From an uncultured Acidobacteriota bacterium (GTDB taxonomy: Bacteria > Acidobacteriota > JAAYUB01): DNA of 8,367 nt. The notes below the pieces were generated by a model that ran no database searches, was not told where the DNA came from, and saw nothing but the letters and a program-made list of their open reading frames with translations. The translations under genes and the position numbers were made by a program. Below are positions 1-6,096 of the stretch, in pieces. The stretch spans positions 1-8,367 of the forward strand of contig CALAMB010000068.1 in assembly GCA_937925645.1 (NCBI GenBank), written 5' to 3'. The stretch's first letter is position 1. Every line of letters starts with the position of its first letter.

Positions 1-47
1 TCTTTTTTATGTTTTGAGCCCGGCTCTGAAACTGTCTCCAACGCTCC

Positions 48-103
48 GATTCACCCATTCACCCATTCACCCATTCACCCATTCACCCATTCACCCATTC
101 ACC
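48..103. repeat. Octad tandem array (GATTCACC/CATTCACC)
   Basis: Seven 8-base units run in phase: one GATTCACC followed by six identical CATTCACC, ending in GATTTA. The six identical copies suggest recent slippage growth. The related array at 5895-5934 has five units with more variation. Neither reads as a protein gene; translated frames only give short repetitive peptides. Confidence 0.95.
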
Positions 104-120
104 GATTTATCCTCCGTTTT

Positions 121-155
121 GACCAATGACAAATGACCAATGAAAAATGATCAAT
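121..155. repeat. Heptad array (GACCAAT family)
   Basis: Five 7-base units in phase: GACCAAT, GACAAAT, GACCAAT, GAAAAAT, GATCAAT. Related units occur at 5996-6034, and in reverse complement at about 4489-4540 and 7815-7875. It sits directly on the AT-rich side of the 28-base repeat at 171-200. Confidence 0.85.
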
Positions 156-170
156 GGAAGCCGAGTGATC

Positions 171-200
171 CCTTTGTGTGCTTTGTGCCTTCGTGGTGAA
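171..200 (-). repeat. 28-base bounding repeat, copy a
   Basis: Read on the - strand it starts TTCACCAC and contains three CACRAAGG-like units in series. Its GTGGTGAA end (+ strand) faces the CreD-like gene to the right. Other copies are at 4461-4488, 4672-4700, 5819-5847, 6049-6079 and 7789-7819. Confidence 0.85.
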
Positions 201-317
201 TCCGGCCGTCCCGAATCCCCCCCGATTTCGCCGCGACTTCATTCTGTCTTCACAAGCGGCCGCCATGATGGTCGCCGGCGGGACCCGTGACCGCCCACAT
301 TTCCACCGGAGGTGACC

Positions 318-1553
318 ATGCGTCCCGTCATCCGCATCCTGGCCATCGGGCTGATTTTCGTCGCCACCGCCGTCGCCTGGCTGGCGCTCAGCGGCACCAT
401 CGTCTACCGGACCGAGAGCCAGCAGGACAAGCTCCGCCACGCCGTGGACCAGCTCTGGGGCTCCCCCCAGACCCAGCCGGCCCCTACCGCGTGCTACCAC
501 GAGCCGGTCAAACGCCAGGTGACCGTATGGCGCGACAAGCAAGCGGTGGTCGAGGAGAAGGTTGAGGAAGTGGGGCGCGCCCTCCCCCTGGCCGGCAGCG
601 ACATCCGGGTCCGACTCGCGGTGGACCACCGCCGCAAGGGCCTCCTCTGGTACGCCACCTACCGGGTGCATTTCGAGGCGGCTTACCGCTTCCGCAACAC
701 CACCGCGGAGGCGCGCGACGTGTGGATCACCTTCCCCTTCCCCGCCGGCGACGCCCGCCTCGACAACTTCCGCCTGGCGGTGGCCGGCCAACCCGTCACG
801 GACGCGCCCGTCACCGACGGCAAGATCCGGGCCGTCGCACGGGTGGCGCCGGGCGAGGAGGCCCGGGTGGAGGTGGCCTACGACTCCCAGGGCCTCGACG
901 AGTGGAGATACCGCTTCGGCGAAAAGGTCGCGCAGGTCCGGGACTTCACCCTGACCATGGACACCGACTTCGACGGCTTCGACTTCCCCGCCGGCGGCAT
1001 CTCGCCGGCCAGCAAGGAGCGCCGCGACGGCGGCTGGCGCCTCACCTGGCGGTTCACCAACATCTTCACCGACGACCGCGTGGGCATCGCCCTGCCCCAC
1101 CGCCTGAACCCGGGGCCGTGGGTAGCCGCCGTCACCGCCGCCGCGCCCGTGTCGCTGTTCCTCTTCTTCTTCCTCGTGCTCATCCTCACCACCCGCCGCG
1201 GGATCACCCTGCATCCCATGCACTACTTCTTCCTCGCCGCGGCGTTCTTCAGCTTCCACCTGCTGCTGGCCTATCTGGTGGACCACGTGGACATCCACGT
1301 CGCGTTCGCCGTCTGCGCCGCCGTCTCCCTGCTGCTGGTGTTCACCTACATCCGCCTCGTGGCCGGCGTGCGGTTCGCCCTGGTGGAGGTGGGCGTCTCC
1401 CAACTCGTGTACCAGGTGGGTTTCTCCTACACGTTCTTCTTCGAGGGGTACACCGGACTGGTGATCAGCGCGCTCTGCGTCGTCACCCTGTTCGCCACCA
1501 TGCAGCTCACCGCCCGCCTGGACTGGGACGAGGTCTTCCGGCGGCAGGCCTGA
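318..1553 (+). CDS. CreD-like inner-membrane protein
   Basis: A 411-residue membrane protein. One hydrophobic helix lies at about 6-28, followed by a large soluble region (about 30-265, probably periplasmic). Five hydrophobic segments follow, roughly 268-291, 300-321, 326-347, 350-372 and 376-397, and the protein ends TARLDW plus a short tail. This topology and the terminal R-x-DW motif resemble CreD (inner membrane, cell-envelope integrity), whose biochemical role is poorly defined. The ATG at 318 is chosen because GGAGG at 308-312 sits five bases upstream; the in-frame GTG at 312 would overlap that site. No creB/creC two-component genes are nearby, and the neighbours are on the other strand, so it appears to be transcribed alone. 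The fold call is confident; membership of the CreD family is from remembered similarity and moderate. Confidence 0.65.
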   Translation: MRPVIRILAIGLIFVATAVAWLALSGTIVYRTESQQDKLRHAVDQLWGSPQTQPAPTACYHEPVKRQVTVWRDKQAVVEEKVEEVGRALPLAGSDIRVRLAVDHRRKGLLWYATYRVHFEAAYRFRNTTAEARDVWITFPFPAGDARLDNFRLAVAGQPVTDAPVTDGKIRAVARVAPGEEARVEVAYDSQGLDEWRYRFGEKVAQVRDFTLTMDTDFDGFDFPAGGISPASKERRDGGWRLTWRFTNIFTDDRVGIALPHRLNPGPWVAAVTAAAPVSLFLFFFLVLILTTRRGITLHPMHYFFLAAAFFSFHLLLAYLVDHVDIHVAFAVCAAVSLLLVFTYIRLVAGVRFALVEVGVSQLVYQVGFSYTFFFEGYTGLVISALCVVTLFATMQLTARLDWDEVFRRQA

Positions 1554-1576
1554 GCCGGACGGGGATCGGGAACGAG

Positions 1577-1600
1577 GCTCGGGGCTCGGGGCTCGGGGCT
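1577..1600. repeat. Heptad array (GCTCGGG)
   Basis: Three perfect GCTCGGG units plus a partial GCT lie just after the CreD-like stop codon. The lead-in CGGGAACGAG (1567-1576) recurs at 8159-8168, where it precedes a CCTCGAG heptad array. The same leader therefore introduces related but different heptads at two sites. Confidence 0.85.
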
Positions 1601-1622
1601 TGTTACCGATCCCTCAGGGGAT

Positions 1623-1643
1623 GGTTATGAGTTGAGAGTTGAC
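1623..1643. repeat. Short heptad array (AGTTGAG family)
   Basis: Three units in phase, GGTTATG, AGTTGAG and AGTTGAC, related to the GGTTGAT arrays at 2966-3000, 4615-4649 and 5678-5705. It lies in the 174-base gap between two convergent genes. I see no hairpin with a T-tract that would make a standard terminator there. Confidence 0.6.
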
Positions 1644-1727
1644 GAGCGGTTGCAGATCCCCCGACTGCGGGCCGGCCGCCCGTTCGCCGCATCGCCGGTT
1701 CGCTCCCCTCTGCGGCGCGGCGCCCCC

Positions 1728-2117
1728 TCAGTCGTGCGGGCCGACGGAGATCCCGTTATCCCAATGCACCCTCGGCCGCCTTCCCATCGGGAACTCGCGG
1801 CGCAGCGAGCGCCGGTGGGGCGCCAGGGCGGCCAGGGCCGGCTCGATGGCGGCGCCGGCCTCGGCCAGCGCCGCGGCCTCCGCCGCCGTGACAGGGAGCA
1901 CTGTCCAGTCCTGGGGATCCTCGCCGTTCGCCCAGTCGATGAGCTCCTTGAACACGATGACGAAACGCTGTCCGCAGGCCGCGCAGGCGCGAATGGCGAC
2001 GGCGAAGTGGGACTCGTCCACGAGTTCGGCCTCCACGGGCAGCGCCAGGAACGCCTCCCAGGCCGCCGACGCCCACGGCGGCCAGCACCGATTGCAGCCG
2101 AAGGTCTCCGCGTTCAT
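1728..2117 (-). CDS. Small four-cysteine (putative zinc-binding) protein
   Basis: A 129-residue protein of unknown function. Two CxxC pairs (C8/C11 in CNRC and C45/C48 in CAAC) about 33 residues apart suggest one zinc-ribbon-like site; that is inference, since metal binding cannot be seen. A central patch ESHFAVAIRACAACGQRF runs into the acidic, tryptophan-bearing stretch around 61-71 (DW...DPQDW). The tail is basic and proline-rich. There is no signal peptide or membrane segment, so it is likely cytoplasmic. The ATG at 2117 is supported by GGAGG eight bases upstream. The gene starts 29 bases after the stop of the secreted-protein gene, so the two are probably co-transcribed. A longer open frame upstream, overlapping the secreted-protein gene out of phase, is not the real start. 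Confidence 0.75.
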   Translation of the reverse strand: MNAETFGCNRCWPPWASAAWEAFLALPVEAELVDESHFAVAIRACAACGQRFVIVFKELIDWANGEDPQDWTVLPVTAAEAAALAEAGAAIEPALAALAPHRRSLRREFPMGRRPRVHWDNGISVGPHD

Positions 2118-2146
2118 CTCACGCTCCTCCGTCCCGCAGGCGGCGC

Positions 2147-2878
2147 TCAATCGCCGTAGGTCACAAATTCCGCGACCTTCGCCACCAGGTCGCCGTTCGG
2201 GGCGGCGGACGACAGGAACAGGGCGGCATGGGACATGTTGTAGTGGTTCGTGATGTCCAGGAGGAGATCGAGGGCGCCATCCCGATCCAGGTCGCCCGCC
2301 CAGAGCAGGGTCGGCTGCGCATCGCTCGCCACCACCGGCCGGCCGCCGGGGGGATGGTAGACCGAGAAGTTCAGGAGTCGCTGCGACCGGGCCCCTTCGG
2401 CCAGTTCCAGCGGGCATTCCCGGAAGTTGTCGGCGGATACGGGGGCCGCCGTGCCGCACGTGACGGCCAGCCGGTAGCGCCGGTCGCCCAGTTGCAGGGT
2501 GACGGACCGGCCGATCGCCAGGGGAACGGGCCGGGCGGCGGCCGTCGCCACCGGGCCCGGCCGGAGTCCGCCGACACCCCGGATCAGCACCAGGACCGGT
2601 CCGTCGGGCGCGACGGACACCCGCTTGCCAGTTGCCGCACCGTCCGCGTCCTGCAGCGCATCCCGGACGGGATCCACCTGGACGCACGCCTCCGCCAGGG
2701 TCCACCCGCCGTCGGCCGCCACCAGGGCCAGCCACTGCTCGCCCGACCGCGCGACGACCTCATTGCCATGAAATGTCCCCGTGCGCATGATCCGCGGCCC
2801 CTGCGGCGTCGCCTCACCCTGCGCCACGGCCAGACTCACGGTCAAGATCCAGACGCAGATCGTTCCTGTTTTTCTCAT
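2147..2878 (-). CDS. Secreted protein with FG-GAP/calcium-loop-like motif
   Basis: A protein of 243 residues from the ATG at 2878. It has a clear N-terminal signal sequence (MRKTG, then a hydrophobic run ICVWILTVSLAVA, likely cleaved near AQG), so it should be exported. The body is mostly predicted beta strand. Near the C terminus GDLDRDGALDLLLD matches the calcium-binding D-x-D-x-D-G loop of FG-GAP/VCBS-type repeats; only one such repeat is present, too few for a propeller. An ATG at 2896 gives six more residues. I prefer 2878 because it gives a typical basic n-region and leaves a leader after the candidate promoter, but neither start has a good ribosome site. The gene precedes the four-cysteine gene by 29 bases. 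Function unknown. Confidence 0.75.
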   Translation of the reverse strand: MRKTGTICVWILTVSLAVAQGEATPQGPRIMRTGTFHGNEVVARSGEQWLALVAADGGWTLAEACVQVDPVRDALQDADGAATGKRVSVAPDGPVLVLIRGVGGLRPGPVATAAARPVPLAIGRSVTLQLGDRRYRLAVTCGTAAPVSADNFRECPLELAEGARSQRLLNFSVYHPPGGRPVVASDAQPTLLWAGDLDRDGALDLLLDITNHYNMSHAALFLSSAAPNGDLVAKVAEFVTYGD

Positions 2879-2911
2879 CAGTGCGTGTTGGCTCATTTAC
2901 TGTTATCCAAA

Positions 2912-2939
2912 GATGTACCGGCCGGGAATGGGTTGTCAA
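2912..2939 (-). promoter_or_regulatory. Candidate sigma70-type promoter for the secreted-protein operon
   Basis: On the - strand a perfect TTGACA (2939-2934) is followed after 16 bases by TACATC (2917-2912), a weak -10 match. Transcription would begin near 2905, nine bases before the upstream ATG and about 27 before the preferred ATG at 2878. The -35 is good and the -10 poor, so this is tentative. Confidence 0.35.
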
Positions 2940-2965
2940 GTTTCTTCTGCTCACAGGTTCGGGAT

Positions 2966-3000
2966 GGTTGATGGTTGATCATAGATAGTTGATGGTTGAT
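2966..3000. repeat. Heptad array (GGTTGAT)
   Basis: Five 7-base steps in phase: GGTTGAT, GGTTGAT, CATAGAT, AGTTGAT, GGTTGAT. The same unit occurs as four perfect copies at 5678-5705 and, in reverse complement, at 4615-4649. Confidence 0.85.
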
Positions 3001-3003
3001 GGT

Positions 3004-3026
3004 CCGACGTGCCGCCGGCACGTCGG
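3004..3026. other. Strong GC-rich hairpin
   Basis: CCGACGTGCC (3004-3013) pairs perfectly with GGCACGTCGG (3017-3026) around a GCC loop: ten pairs and three loop bases. It lies 82 bases past the stop of the M20 gene on the - strand. There is no T-tract after it on either strand, so it is not a textbook intrinsic terminator. It could protect or end the M20 transcript. Confidence 0.6.
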
Positions 3027-3069
3027 GTCCGCTTCTACCTTACTCGCCTTTCCATGGACAACACAATCT

Positions 3070-3096
3070 GCTTTGCGTCTTGGCGCCTTCGCGAGC
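3070..3096 (-). repeat. Degenerate or variant copy of the bounding repeat
   Basis: CTTTGCGTC followed by TTGGCGCCTTCGCG resembles the reverse-oriented 28-base repeat, with GCG replacing GTG at the repeated positions. It faces the M20 gene, as the intact copies face their genes. A single GATTCACC octad unit follows at about 3106, just before the M20 stop. Confidence 0.45.
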
Positions 3097-3108
3097 CTTT
3101 TGACCGAT

Positions 3109-4437
3109 TCACCGACTCGCCTTGAGATACTCCCCGAACCGGGCGGCGGCGGCGTGCAGGATGCGAACGAGTTCGTGGACGCTGGCCAGCTCCACCCATT
3201 CGTCCGCCTTGTGGCAGTCGCGCCCGAGCGGCGACAGGTTCAGGATGGGCACCTCCGGGCGGGCCATGGCAAAGAGGTTCTCATCGGCGTTGGACCAGCC
3301 CATGTTGAACGCCCGGAAGCCCACCGTCTCGTCCACGATGCCGCGCACATGCCGCGTGAACGGGTGGTCCGCCGGCGTGCAGAACGCCTCGTTGAAGGGG
3401 GTGGGGCGCTGGCGCAGCGACACCCGCACGGGCCGGAACTCGCCGGACACCTTGACCCGCGTCAGCTCGCCGGAGGCGTACATCGCCGCCACCAGGCCCT
3501 CGAGGAGCTTGAGGCGGCTGGCCACGGTGACGCCGGGCGTGAGCTGGAAGCTCACCAGGATCCGCCCCGCCGACGGGATGGAGAGCGACCCGTCGCCCGC
3601 TTCGACGCGGCTCACGAAGGTGCTGCCGGAGATCTCCCCCGTGGCGTTCGGATCGGGCATGGGCTCGGCGCAGAACGTGAACCGCTCCCGGTACTCGGCG
3701 CGGAGGCGCTCCAGCCGCGCGGCGATCTTCACCGTCTCGGCGGCGGCGCTCACGAGCGCCGGGTCATGCGCCTGGGCGCCGTGCCCGCCGATGCCGGCGA
3801 CATCGATGACGCACTCGCAGCGCCCCAGCCGGCCCAGGGTGATGGTGCCGGTGCCGTGGCGGGTGTTGGGGCCGTCGCCCGTTTCGGGGATGACCACGGC
3901 GCGGACGTCGTCGAGAAAGTCGCTGCGCGACAAGACGTAGCCGCCGGTGGAGTAGAACTCCTCGTCCACGCCGAACGCCAGCTTGATGCGCCAGCCGTCG
4001 GGCTCCAGCGGCGCCAGCGCCTCGAGCGCCGCGGCCAGCCCCGCCTTCATGTCGTTGGCGCCCAGGCCGGTCATGATCTCGCGGTCCATGCCGTCGATGT
4101 GGCGGATGCTCCGCGCCGGCGTGAGGGCCTGCTCGCGGCTCAGCCAGGGCCGGGCCGTGACCGTGTCCATGTGGCCGTAGAAGAGGATCGACGCGGGGCC
4201 CCGTCCTTTCTCCGCCAGGAGGTTGTGGTACACCGTGCCGTCAGGCCCTTCGTGCACCGGTTGCCGCCGCACGGCGAAACCCGCGGACCGCAGCAGCGGT
4301 TCCAGGTATTCCGCGATGCGGATCTCGTTCCCCTCCAGCTTCCAGGTGGCGGGGTCGTCGGGATCCACCTCGTGGCAGACGAACGGATTTGCCGAGTCGA
4401 ACCGGATCAGCTCCTCCAGCAATCGTACGGCGTCCAT
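3109..4437 (-). CDS. M20-family metallopeptidase/deacylase (ArgE/DapE-like)
   Basis: A 442-residue dinuclear-zinc hydrolase that should cleave an amide bond in an N-acyl amino acid or small peptide. All expected active-site residues are visible: GHMDT with H89 and D91, GANDMKAG with bridging D129, DEE with E159 as general base and E160 as ligand, PETGD with E185, and the C-terminal H409 in GRDCHKADEW. A lid/dimerisation domain would span about 200-320. It is somewhat longer than typical ArgE or DapE, with a 20-residue insertion near the N terminus (20-38, rich in D and P). No signal peptide, so cytoplasmic. The ATG at 4437 has AAGGAG six bases upstream. Flanking genes are 212 or more bases away and separated by repeats, so it is probably transcribed alone. 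Family certain; substrate (acetylornithine, succinyl-diaminopimelate, dipeptide, acyl amino sugar) undetermined. Confidence 0.92.
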   Translation of the reverse strand: MDAVRLLEELIRFDSANPFVCHEVDPDDPATWKLEGNEIRIAEYLEPLLRSAGFAVRRQPVHEGPDGTVYHNLLAEKGRGPASILFYGHMDTVTARPWLSREQALTPARSIRHIDGMDREIMTGLGANDMKAGLAAALEALAPLEPDGWRIKLAFGVDEEFYSTGGYVLSRSDFLDDVRAVVIPETGDGPNTRHGTGTITLGRLGRCECVIDVAGIGGHGAQAHDPALVSAAAETVKIAARLERLRAEYRERFTFCAEPMPDPNATGEISGSTFVSRVEAGDGSLSIPSAGRILVSFQLTPGVTVASRLKLLEGLVAAMYASGELTRVKVSGEFRPVRVSLRQRPTPFNEAFCTPADHPFTRHVRGIVDETVGFRAFNMGWSNADENLFAMARPEVPILNLSPLGRDCHKADEWVELASVHELVRILHAAAARFGEYLKASR

Positions 4438-4460
4438 GAATCACTCCTTATGAACCATAC

Positions 4461-4488
4461 TCACCACAAAGGCACTAAGGACACAAAG
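4461..4488 (+). repeat. 28-base bounding repeat, copy b
   Basis: A + strand copy starting TCACCACAAAGG, lying 24 bases upstream of the M20 start codon with its TCACCAC end toward that gene. It pairs as an inverted repeat with the copy at 4672-4700, enclosing a 240-base island. The M20 ribosome site lies just outside it, so the M20 promoter may lie inside the island. Confidence 0.85.
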
Positions 4489-4540
4489 CATTCATTTCAT
4501 TTATCATTTATCATTTGTCATATTTCATTTGTCTTTTATT
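4489..4540. repeat. AT-rich heptad array (ATTTGTC/ATTTATC)
   Basis: Read on the - strand it consists of GACAAAT, GATAAAT and GAAAT-type 7-base units, the same family as 121-155. It directly follows the bounding repeat copy b, as the equivalent array follows copy f at 7820. Confidence 0.75.
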
Positions 4541-4614
4541 GGTGCATGCAGGTTTGTTTGGTGCTTGATGAAGCGGAAGGCTCTTTTTGCAAGATCGTGC
4601 CCACACTCCAACTC

Positions 4615-4649
4615 TCATCAACTCGCAACAATCAACTATCAACCATCAA
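4615..4649. repeat. Heptad array (ATCAACC, reverse of GGTTGAT)
   Basis: Five 7-base units, each ending CAA: TCATCAA, CTCGCAA, CAATCAA, CTATCAA, CCATCAA. They are the reverse-complement form of the GGTTGAT arrays. They lie in the M20-PfkB gap just before bounding repeat copy c. Confidence 0.8.
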
Positions 4650-4671
4650 CAAGCACCCCAGCCCCAGTCGT

Positions 4672-4700
4672 CCTTTGTGTCCTTCGTGCCTTCGTGGTGA
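4672..4700 (-). repeat. 28-base bounding repeat, copy c
   Basis: Reverse-oriented copy ending CTTCGTGGTGA, only six bases from the stop codon of the PfkB kinase. It is inverted relative to copy b at 4461-4488. This is the best match to the consensus, with three near-identical CACGAAGG-type units. Confidence 0.88.
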
Positions 4701-4706
4701 ACCTGT

Positions 4707-5651
4707 TCATCTCTCCATAAATTCCATAACGTCGGCGGCGGGGCGGAGGCCGCCGCGGGCGCCCGGCGCCGTGCAGTTGAGCGCGGCGGCGGCGTTGGCG
4801 AAGCGGAGCATCCGCCCCAGGGACCAGCCCTGGAGCAGGGCGTAGATGAACGCGCCATGGAAAACGTCTCCGGCACCGGTGCTGTCCACGCACCGGACCG
4901 TGCAGCCGGACACCTCGAAGTACTCGCCGCGCCACACGCCGGCCACCCCGCGGGGGCCCAGGGTCGCGGCCACGAGACCGGGGCAAAGGGCCGCCACGCC
5001 GCGGAGCGCCCGCTCCAGGTCCGCCTCGCCCGTGAGCGTGTGGGGGAAACTTTCCGAAGAGATGCAGCAGTCGATGTGGGGCAGGATCTCGCGGGAGCGG
5101 GGGCGCACCTTGTCGATGTCGAGCACGGTCACGATGCCCCGGGCGCGGGCGGTGCAGGCGCACTCCACGGCCGTCGCCTCGTCATGCCCATCGACGTGGA
5201 GCACCGGCGCGGCGCAGTACTCTTTGGGGCGGATCTCACCGGGGCGGAAGTCGAGGCGCTCCGAGCGTTGCCAGAAAATGGTGCGCTCGCCGGTGGCGGC
5301 GTCCACCACGATGAGGGCGGACTGGTTCGGCGTGTCCGGCTCCACGCGGACGCAGGCCGTGTCCAGCCCGCCGGCGGCGAGGCTCTCGAGCTGGATGCGC
5401 CCGAAGGCGTCGTCGCCCACCTTGCCGATGTAGCGCACCCGCGGCAGCCCGAGAACGCGCGCCGCCAGCATGGCCGTGGCCACCTGCCCGCCGGGGAGAA
5501 CCCGCTCGTCGCGGAACGCCACCTTGCCCCCGAGCTCCGGATAACGGTCCACGGTGACGATCCGGTCCACGGCGTTCAGGCCGACGCCCACGGCGTCAAA
5601 CGCCGCCCCGTCCATCTTTGGAATCAGGATGCGTATGTTATTCAGGTCCAT
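4707..5651 (-). CDS. PfkB-family carbohydrate kinase
   Basis: A 314-residue ribokinase-like kinase that transfers phosphate from ATP to a sugar or nucleoside hydroxyl in the cytoplasm. Visible features: the substrate-side glycines GLNAVDR (24-30) and LPGGQVATAM (52-61); IGKVGDD (75-81), the typical PfkB N-terminal signature region; and C-terminal DSTGAGDVFHGAF (256-268), holding the anion hole and catalytic base D262. Length is normal. The N-terminal half reminds me of sulfofructose kinase and ribokinase more than of adenosine kinase, but I cannot assign the substrate. The start at 5651 has only a weak GAG upstream; an ATG at 5615 (residue 13) would still keep the fold. Its leader contains four GGTTGAT heptads, and its stop lies six bases from a bounding repeat, so it appears to be a single-gene unit. 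Confidence 0.9.
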   Translation of the reverse strand: MDLNNIRILIPKMDGAAFDAVGVGLNAVDRIVTVDRYPELGGKVAFRDERVLPGGQVATAMLAARVLGLPRVRYIGKVGDDAFGRIQLESLAAGGLDTACVRVEPDTPNQSALIVVDAATGERTIFWQRSERLDFRPGEIRPKEYCAAPVLHVDGHDEATAVECACTARARGIVTVLDIDKVRPRSREILPHIDCCISSESFPHTLTGEADLERALRGVAALCPGLVAATLGPRGVAGVWRGEYFEVSGCTVRCVDSTGAGDVFHGAFIYALLQGWSLGRMLRFANAAAALNCTAPGARGGLRPAADVMEFMER

Positions 5652-5677
5652 CGTTTGTTCTCAGGTTCACATTACAG

Positions 5678-5705
5678 GTTGATGGTTGATGGTTGATGGT
5701 TGATC
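5678..5705. repeat. Heptad array (four perfect GGTTGAT)
   Basis: Four identical 7-base units in the leader region of the PfkB kinase gene, 27 bases upstream of its start codon. Identity of all four units points to recent expansion. Copy-number change here would shift any promoter spacing for the kinase. Confidence 0.93.
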
Positions 5706-5714
5706 GTTCGTGCT

Positions 5715-5757
5715 CGTAATTCGTAATCGTAATCGTAATCGTGCTCGTATTCGTAAT
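5715..5757. repeat. Hexad array (CGTAAT)
   Basis: Seven 6-base units, mostly CGTAAT with CGTGCT and CGTATT variants and one extra T at 5721. The reverse complement (ATTACG) recurs as three units at 8202-8219. Both sit next to CTCGAGG heptads, in mirror order. Confidence 0.9.
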
Positions 5758-5785
5758 CGAGGCTCGAGGCTCGAGACTCGAGGCT
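5758..5785. repeat. Heptad array (CGAGGCT)
   Basis: Four units, CGAGGCT, CGAGGCT, CGAGACT, CGAGGCT. The reverse-complement array (five units, AGCCTCG/AGTCTCG) is at 8167-8201. Together with the hexads this forms the outer layer of the mirror-image flanks of the ROK operon. Confidence 0.9.
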
Positions 5786-5818
5786 CGTTTCCGATCATCG
5801 GACTTCGGGCAGTCCGTC

Positions 5819-5847
5819 TTCACCACAGAGGCACCGAGGACACAGAG
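5819..5847 (+). repeat. 28-base bounding repeat, copy d
   Basis: A + strand copy (TTCACCACAGAGG...) facing left. It forms an inverted pair with copy e at 6049-6079, enclosing a 261-base island. It is followed at once by the 47-base segment also found at 1-47. Confidence 0.85.
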
Positions 5848-5894
5848 TCTTTTTTATGTTTTGAGCCCGGATCTAAAACTGTCTCCAACGCTCC

Positions 5895-5934
5895 GATTCA
5901 CCGATTCACCCATTCACCGATTCACCGTTTCACC
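5895..5934. repeat. Octad tandem array (GATTCACC)
   Basis: Five 8-base units: GATTCACC, GATTCACC, CATTCACC, GATTCACC, GTTTCACC. This is the shorter, more varied counterpart of 48-103. Confidence 0.93.
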
Positions 5935-5966
5935 CATTTTCCATCCAACCTCGTCCCGCAAGCCCC

Positions 5967-6080
5967 GACTCGACTTCAAATAGCCAATAAAATATAAGCA
6001 ATAAGCAATAACCAATAAATGAAAAATGATCAATGGAAACTGAATGCTCCCTTCGTGTCCTCTGTGCCTTCGTGGTGAAT
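5967..6080. repeat. Left arm of a ~115-base inverted repeat flanking the ROK operon
   Basis: Begins GACTCGACTTCAAATAGCC and ends with bounding repeat copy e. It matches the reverse complement of 7788-7906 along its whole length with scattered substitutions and an 8-base insertion (ACAAATGA-like) in the right arm. The heptads AAGCAAT, AAGCAAT and AACCAAT (5996-6016) are shared by both arms. Confidence 0.88.
6049..6079 (-). repeat. 28-base bounding repeat, copy e
   Basis: Reverse-oriented copy ending CTTCGTGGTGAA, 17 bases from the stop codon of the B3/B4-domain gene. It faces that gene and is inverted relative to copies d and f. Confidence 0.85.
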
Positions 6081-6096
6081 CCGGCCGCACCGGCCC

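Larger units (their letters stand above)
1..208. repeat. Composite intergenic repeat island, copy 1
   Basis: This gene-free stretch begins with about 47 bases (TTTTTTATG...CTCCAACGCTCC) that recur at 5848-5894 with two mismatches. An octad array, a heptad array (121-155) and a copy of the 28-base bounding repeat (171-200, ending GTGGTGAAT, then CCGGCCG) follow. The same order of modules returns at 5848-6088, in the same orientation, with a different middle. The window edge at base 1 corresponds to the point in the second copy that directly follows a forward 28-base repeat, so a partner repeat probably lies just outside the window. Bases 209-317 hold no recognisable gene, only the leader of the CreD-like gene. 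Confidence 0.85.
5848..6088. repeat. Composite intergenic repeat island, copy 2
   Basis: This repeats the module order of 1-208: the 47-base segment, GATTCACC octads (5895-5934), heptads (5996-6048), the bounding repeat (6049-6079) and CCGGCCG. The middle differs and contains a further segment, 5967-6020, that is found inverted at about 7845-7906. No gene is present in 5652-6096. Confidence 0.85.

Noticed and set aside
99..1403. 434-codon open frame on the - strand opposite the CreD-like gene
   Set aside because: Low-complexity composition rich in G, E, H, V and R, typical of the antisense of a GC-rich gene. It begins inside the CreD-like gene and ends in repeat arrays. The + strand frame has clear membrane segments and a ribosome site.
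4461..4700. Insertion sequence or MITE with target duplication
   Set aside because: The ends are inverted repeats, but I see no matching short duplication outside them and no transposase; kept only as a hypothesis under findings.
2989..4845. 618-codon open frame on the + strand opposite the M20 and PfkB genes
   Set aside because: It starts in heptad repeats, passes through two bounding repeats and is antisense to a gene with a complete M20 active site. No domain is visible.
4857..5696. 279-codon open frame on the + strand opposite the PfkB gene
   Set aside because: It is the antisense shadow of a kinase with intact signature motifs, and it runs out into the GGTTGAT array.
5710..5997. Small open frames giving repetitive peptides (SPIHRFT and similar)
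   Set aside because: They are direct translations of the octad array and bounding repeat, open in more than one frame because of repeat composition.
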